A stretch of 9,258 bases of DNA from CAXMQS01 sp036446035. Lineage in GTDB: Bacteria; Actinomycetota; Acidimicrobiia; Spongiisociales; JAOTWH01. Numbering within the stretch: the stretch's first letter is position 1; each line of letters begins with the position of its first letter. Shown here piece by piece: positions 6,114-9,258 of this stretch. The notes below the pieces were generated by a model that searched no databases, was not told where the DNA came from, and saw only the letters and a program-made list of their open reading frames with translations. Both the position numbers and the translations under genes were made by a program. The stretch spans positions 1-9,258 of the forward strand of contig JAZFSG010000106.1 of the NCBI GenBank assembly GCA_036446035.1, given 5' to 3'.

Positions 6114-7498
6114 TGCGCCGCCGTGTCTTCTGGGCGATGGTCGCGGTCGCCGTAGCCACCCTTGTTGTCGGCGGGTTCACGGCGACGATCCTCGTTGGCC
6201 GTTCGTTCGCTGAGGACCGGCGCGACGAGTTCTACCGACAAGCCGAGGCCACGGCGCGCGTGATCGAGGCTCCTTTGCAGCGACAAGGTGAGTTCCGCGG
6301 GCGCCCACTTCGAGATATCGGCGAGCTACAAGCTCTGCTAGAGGTCAGCCGCGTCATCGGAGGCCACGATCACGTCGAAGCCACCCTCAACACCCCCGGC
6401 GGAGTCCTGCCGCTGGCGGATGACGATGCATTGCTCCGCTCTCTACCTGAGGAGGCACTGCAACCAGGCGGCGGCGGCCAGTACAAGGTTCATGTCGACG
6501 GCGTCGACACCCTGGCCCTCGTGCGCCAACTGGAACTGACCCCGGGGGCGACGGTGATCGTTGGCATCGGGAGCACCGAGGATCTCGTGCCATGGCGCGA
6601 CGTCGCTTTCCGGCTCATCCTGGGACTTGGCGTCGGTGTTGTCCTAGCGGCAGTCCTGGCTCGTCGTCTCGCAGCTTCGACGGGTCGCCGCCTCGACGGG
6701 CTGGCGACAACCGCCAGCGCTCTCGCCGACGGCGACCTGAGTGCGCGTGCTGCCACCGACGGCAGCGACGAAGTCGCCCAACTCGGCCTGGCCTTCAATG
6801 ACATGGCAAGCCGGCTGGAGACGGGGAAGGCCAGAGAACGAGACTTCCTCATGAGCGTCGGCCATGACCTGCGAACTCCGCTCACCACCATCAAGGGCTA
6901 TGCCGAGGCACTGGCGTCGGGCGCCATCGGCACCGAAAAGTTGCCCGAAATCGCCGGCTCATTGGAGGCCCAGTCGGACCGCCTGGCTCGACTCGTCGAA
7001 GACCTCATGCTGTTGTCCCGGCTGGAGGCCCAGGAGTTCACGCTGCGCCCCGAGGAGGTCGACCTCGCCGCCCACCTTGGCGAGGTGAGCGCCAGCTTCG
7101 AGCAGCGGGCGGCAGCCGGTGGGTTGGATCTAGAGCTGGAGATCGACGATGTTGGCGTCGTCACCGTCGATCCCGACCGAGTGGCCCAGATCCTCAACAA
7201 CCTGATCGAGAATGCACTGCGCTATACGCCTGAGGACGGAACGATCACAGTCCGCCTGCAGCGGATCGCCGGCGGTGTGCGGTTCGCGGTGGGGGACACC
7301 GGGGCCGGCATCGATGCCGAGGACCTCCCCCACGTCTTCGACCGGCTCTATGTTGCCGAGCACTATCGGGCGTTGCGACCGGAAGGGAGTGGCCTCGGGT
7401 TGAACCTGGTGAAGGTGTTGGCGGAAGCAATGGACGGAAGCGCTGCGGTCGAATCGTCGGTCGAAGGAACCGTGGTCACGGTCGAGCTCGGTGACTAG
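6113..7498 (+). CDS. Sensor histidine kinase (HAMP, HisKA, HATPase)
   Basis: Membrane sensor of 461 aa that should phosphorylate the regulator encoded just upstream. The order is: basic start, helix 1 (7-29), an extracytoplasmic segment of about 135 residues (30-164, no cysteines), helix 2 (165-183), a HAMP linker (about 184-237), the dimerisation domain with H251 in SVGHDLRTPLTTIKGY, then the ATPase domain. The N box is NNLIENALRYTPEDG (362-376), the G1 box DTGAGI (395-400), the F box HVFDRLYV (407-414) and the G2 box GSGLGL (425-430). All are intact. ATG 6113 shares its A with the regulator's TGA stop and has GGAG 4 nt upstream, so it is preferred over the in-frame GTG at 6083. The signal sensed is unknown; the extracytoplasmic segment shows no family I recognise. 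Confidence 0.95.
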   Translation: MRRRVFWAMVAVAVATLVVGGFTATILVGRSFAEDRRDEFYRQAEATARVIEAPLQRQGEFRGRPLRDIGELQALLEVSRVIGGHDHVEATLNTPGGVLPLADDDALLRSLPEEALQPGGGGQYKVHVDGVDTLALVRQLELTPGATVIVGIGSTEDLVPWRDVAFRLILGLGVGVVLAAVLARRLAASTGRRLDGLATTASALADGDLSARAATDGSDEVAQLGLAFNDMASRLETGKARERDFLMSVGHDLRTPLTTIKGYAEALASGAIGTEKLPEIAGSLEAQSDRLARLVEDLMLLSRLEAQEFTLRPEEVDLAAHLGEVSASFEQRAAAGGLDLELEIDDVGVVTVDPDRVAQILNNLIENALRYTPEDGTITVRLQRIAGGVRFAVGDTGAGIDAEDLPHVFDRLYVAEHYRALRPEGSGLGLNLVKVLAEAMDGSAAVESSVEGTVVTVELGD

Positions 7499-7546
7499 TC
7501 ACATCTCCAAGTTCAACGACCATTCTCCAGGGAGCTGTCTGCTGGG

Positions 7547-7559
7547 ACCGATGATCGGT
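7547..7559. repeat. Small perfect palindrome after the kinase gene
   Basis: ACCGAT-G-ATCGGT is a perfect 6-bp inverted repeat around one base, 48 bp after the kinase stop. It could be an operator-like site or a weak hairpin. No gene starts nearby on either strand, so its role is open. Confidence 0.4.
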
Positions 7560-7588
7560 ACATAGCCAAGACGGCAAGATGAGCATCT

Positions 7589-7621
7589 GCGCAGAACCGG
7601 GCCCCGGGCCCGGTTCTGCGC
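7589..7621. terminator. Strong hairpin without U-tract between convergent transcripts
   Basis: A perfect inverted repeat with two 16-nt arms (GCGCAGAACCGGGCCC and its complement) around a single C at 7605. In RNA it would form a stem of about 15 bp with a tight loop on either strand. It lies between the 3' end of the kinase (plus) and the 3' side of tRNA-Leu (minus), where a two-way terminator is expected. No T-run follows on either strand, so it would be a stem-only terminator of the kind proposed for actinobacteria, or an mRNA end protector. Confidence 0.65.
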
Positions 7622-7622
7622 G

Positions 7623-7638
7623 TAGGTCGCTAGACCTA
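7623..7638. repeat. Hairpin A of a look-alike pair
   Basis: TAGGTC-GCTA-GACCTA, a perfect 6-bp stem with a 4-nt loop, begins two bases after the large hairpin. It matches the layout of hairpin B (7647-7662). It may add to termination or be a palindromic protein-binding site (GGTC-N4-GACC core). Confidence 0.5.
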
Positions 7639-7646
7639 GTGCCCAT

Positions 7647-7662
7647 TGGGTCCGACGACCCA
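7647..7662. repeat. Hairpin B of a look-alike pair
   Basis: TGGGTC-CGAC-GACCCA has the same 6-bp stem and 4-nt loop as hairpin A, 24 bp further on. The one stem difference is compensated: an A-T pair in A is a G-C pair in B. The loops differ. A direct repeat CCCATTG (7642-7648 and 7659-7665) overlaps its two sides. Confidence 0.5.
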
Positions 7663-7672
7663 TTGCTGAGGC

Positions 7673-7685
7673 GGCGCCGAGCGCC
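7673..7685. repeat. Short GC hairpin downstream of tRNA-Leu
   Basis: GGCGC-CGA-GCGCC is a 5-bp stem with a 3-nt loop, about 30 bp beyond the 3' end of the tRNA on the minus strand. It may help end or process the tRNA transcript. No T-run follows. Confidence 0.3.
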
Positions 7686-7715
7686 CATAGTGGTGGAATG
7701 AATCGCAGTGCGTTG

Positions 7716-7799
7716 TACCGGGAGGGGGAGTCGAACCCCCACGGGCGTAATGCCCAACGGATTTTGAGTCCGTCGCGTCTACCGTTCCGCCATCCCGGC
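7716..7799 (-). tRNA. tRNA-Leu (anticodon CAA, reads UUG)
   Basis: An 84-nt cloverleaf on the minus strand with a long variable arm, so a class II tRNA. The acceptor stem GCCGGGA pairs with TCCCGGT (first pair G-U). The D-arm reads TGGCGGAACGGTAGACGC, the usual leucine form. The anticodon stem ACGGA/TCCGT encloses CTCAAAA, giving anticodon CAA. The variable arm pairs GGGC with GCCC, and the T-arm is GGGGG-TTCGACT-CCCCC. The discriminator base is A, as expected for leucine. CCA is not encoded: the sequence after the discriminator is CAA. No integrase or duplicated 3' end is seen nearby, so there is no sign of use as an attachment site. Confidence 0.95.
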
Positions 7800-7808
7800 T
7801 CGGAGCCA

Positions 7809-7814
7809 AGGATA
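7809..7814 (-). promoter_or_regulatory. Possible -10 element for tRNA-Leu
   Basis: TATCCT on the minus strand ends 9 nt before the mature 5' end of the tRNA. That position would leave almost no 5' leader. No good -35 match is seen at 16-18 bp, so confidence is low. Confidence 0.3.
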
Positions 7815-7863
7815 GGAACTAGGGCCCCAAGTAGGCTGTCTGCGTTGTCAGGTAGGGAGAGCT

Positions 7864-8415
7864 ATGCGTATCCATAAGAAGGAAGACGGCGCCGCCCTCG
7901 TGGAGTTCGCCATCGTTGCCACCATCCTCTTCACTCTTCTCTTCGGCATCATCGAGTTCGGTCTGGCATTTCGCGACTGGCTAAGCGTCACCAGCTCGAC
8001 CCGTGAGGGAGCCCGAGTGGCGTCGGCTGCCGGTAACGAGGGAGAGGCTGACTGTTTCATTCTCGACGCCATGACGGGACCTCTGTTGGCGGTCCCGATC
8101 GACAACCTCTCCAACGGCTTCAGAGTGACGATCTTCAAGGCCGATGCCAACGGTGGTATCGAGGGGCCCAAGCAGGTCTACATACCAGATCCCGGATCGA
8201 TAGCGGCCACTCCGTTCGTATGCCGTTCCAATTGGGACCAGCTCGAGAACGGCTACCCGCCAGAGGACCGCTCGGTTGTTGCCGACGACCTGGACACCAT
8301 CGGCGTTCGCATTGAATTCACGCATGCGTGGGTCACGGGAATCATCCCGGGTAACCCCGACTGGACTGACGACGCCGTCATGCGGATAGAGCCCAGATCG
8401 TTCGCAGGCTCATGA
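7864..8415 (+). CDS. TadE-like pseudopilin
   Basis: A 183-aa protein with the TadE-like N-terminus. After a short charged head (MRIHKKEDG) comes a hydrophobic helix, AALVEFAIVATILFTLLFGI (10-29), then RDWLSVTSSTREGARVAS (37-54), the usual end of the domain. G9 followed by A10 and a glutamate at mature position +5 (E14) fits the prepilin-peptidase rule, so processing by a TadV-type peptidase is plausible. The rest would lie outside the membrane. It has only two cysteines, C64 and C120, which could form a disulfide. TadE-like proteins are minor pilins of the Flp/Tad pilus or related surface machinery. The start has GGGAG 4 nt upstream. The gene overlaps the following TadG-like gene by 4 bp (ATGA). 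Tad motor and secretin genes are not in the window. Confidence 0.88.
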   Translation: MRIHKKEDGAALVEFAIVATILFTLLFGIIEFGLAFRDWLSVTSSTREGARVASAAGNEGEADCFILDAMTGPLLAVPIDNLSNGFRVTIFKADANGGIEGPKQVYIPDPGSIAATPFVCRSNWDQLENGYPPEDRSVVADDLDTIGVRIEFTHAWVTGIIPGNPDWTDDAVMRIEPRSFAGS

Positions 8416-9258
8416 CCCTGCGCGATCGTCTTCGCTCCGAAGAAGCTGGGGCCGTCTACGTGCTGATGGTTCTCTCGATCTTCGTGCTGATGGCCATGTC
8501 GGCCTTCGCCATCGATCTCGGCTGGATATTCCTCAACAAGTCACGCGCCCAGCGGGCTGCCGACTCCGCCGCCCTCGCCGGGGTGACGGCGCTCCCCACC
8601 GAGCCAGACACCGCGATCAACACGGCCCACGAACTCGCCAGGATCAACGGCTACGACGATGCTGACGCCAACATCGTCGTCACACCGGCCCCCACCGCGG
8701 ACAACGAGCTGCGCGTCCAGATCGATGACGAGGTCCCGACCTTCTTCATGCGGGTTTTCGGGATCGACACCGTTCACATAGATGTTGTCGCCAAGGCCCG
8801 GTATATCTCGTCGGTACGTCTCGGTAACCCTGACAACATTTTCGGACCCCAGCCGGGGACGCCAGGCCAGAACTTCGCAGACGTCGGCTTCTGGCCGGCG
8901 ATCACCTTCCAGTTCGACGAGAAGGCCAATGGCGACGCCTATGCCACCAGGTGCACGTCGAGGGGAACCGGTGCGTTGCGAGGCGTTGGCTGTAACAACG
9001 CCATCGACAACCTGGAGTGGTATGGAGAGCCCGATGGTGAGCCGGACGGCTATTGGTATGGCATCGAGGTGCCAACCGGCACGACCAACCTCTCCGTCGA
9101 CGTCTATGACGCCGGTTACGGCCAGGGGGGCCAAGCTGTCGACGATCAGGTATTCCCCAGGGAAGACCAGAGCCCCTTCGGCCAATCCAACGAGCGCCAG
9201 CGCCTCGTCATAACCAACGCGTCCTCTGGCCTCTCCAATTACACGATCTCTCTTGATG
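8412..9258 (+). CDS. TadG-like protein (Flp pilus-assembly TadE/G-like), C-terminus missing
   Basis: The frame is open from ATG 8412 to the window end: 282 codons and no stop. The N-terminal TadG-like unit is clear. One membrane helix (about 15-37, AVYVLMVLSIFVLMAMSAFA) is followed by IDLGWIFLNKSRAQRAADSA (34-53) and ALAG, the 'AADSAALAG' mark of the family. A small domain follows, ending with VPTFFMRVFGIDTVHIDVVAKARY (108-131). From about 138 the sequence becomes rich in G, N, D and aromatic residues, with predicted strands: FWPAITFQFDEKANGDAYAT (160-179) and EVPTGTTNLSVDVYDAGYG (219-237). This is probably a beta-sandwich-like extracellular domain; C181 and C194 are the only cysteines and may pair. 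I do not see a von Willebrand type A motif in the visible part. It is coupled to the TadE-like gene by the ATGA overlap. Confidence 0.85.
   Translation, partial: MTLRDRLRSEEAGAVYVLMVLSIFVLMAMSAFAIDLGWIFLNKSRAQRAADSAALAGVTALPTEPDTAINTAHELARINGYDDADANIVVTPAPTADNELRVQIDDEVPTFFMRVFGIDTVHIDVVAKARYISSVRLGNPDNIFGPQPGTPGQNFADVGFWPAITFQFDEKANGDAYATRCTSRGTGALRGVGCNNAIDNLEWYGEPDGEPDGYWYGIEVPTGTTNLSVDVYDAGYGQGGQAVDDQVFPREDQSPFGQSNERQRLVITNASSGLSNYTISLD

Noticed and set aside
7716..7799. tRNA-Leu as an integration site for a mobile element.
   Set aside because: No integrase and no duplicated tRNA 3' segment is visible in the window.
7698..7860. A small plus-strand frame starting at ATG 7698 and running through the tRNA region.
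   Set aside because: It is antisense to tRNA-Leu and its translation is just the complement of the cloverleaf; no ribosome binding site of note.
1..9258. CRISPR array, insertion sequence or toxin-antitoxin pair.
   Set aside because: No regularly spaced long repeats, transposase motifs or small paired genes were seen on either strand.

Overview
The window is GC-rich, gene-dense chromosomal DNA with GTG use, ATGA/GTGA start-stop overlaps and several genes that lack a Shine-Dalgarno sequence. Together with the protein flavours (a TadE/TadG pair, a DinF-type MATE exporter, an actinobacterial-style ABC exporter N-terminus) this suggests an Actinomycetota chromosome, perhaps of the Acidimicrobiia type. 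The phylum is an inference from style, not from a marker gene. I see no insertion sequence, integrase, CRISPR array or phage gene. All twelve genes belong to recognisable families, and no wholly unknown system is evident; the unusual material is mostly in the short intergenic regions.

Layout. (1) 1-157, minus: the first 52 codons of an ABC exporter that runs off the left edge. It is divergent from (2) 237-2173, plus: an endonuclease III (nth) and a DinF-type MATE exporter, joined by a 4-bp overlap. (3) 3697-2109, minus: a CsaA-like tRNA-binding protein followed, with a 4-bp ATGA overlap, by an MFS transporter. The MFS tail overlaps the end of the MATE gene antisense by 65 bp. (4) 3761-5387, plus: a CcdA-type thiol-disulfide membrane protein and a YgfZ/GcvT-like folate-binding protein linked to Fe-S maintenance, 13 bp apart. 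(5) 5427-7498, plus: an OmpR/PhoB-family response regulator and its sensor histidine kinase, touching at a TGATG junction. Three short direct repeats with an 11-bp period lie immediately upstream. (6) 7499-7715: no gene, but a run of hairpins, including a perfect 16-bp-arm palindrome and two look-alike 6-bp stems with compensatory base changes. (7) 7799-7716, minus: tRNA-Leu(CAA). (8) 7864-9258, plus: TadE-like and TadG-like proteins, overlapping by 4 bp; the latter runs off the right edge.

How the genes may work together. nth and MATE form a translationally coupled pair (base-excision repair plus efflux), as do csaA and the MFS gene. ccdA and ygfZ fit a redox/Fe-S theme. The two-component pair follows only 39 bp later and may be autoregulated through the direct repeats. 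The TadE/TadG pair suggests part of a Flp-pilus or related cell-surface locus continuing to the right. Several genes (nth, csaA, ygfZ) have a TANNCT element 6-9 nt before the ATG and no Shine-Dalgarno sequence, which suggests leaderless transcripts.
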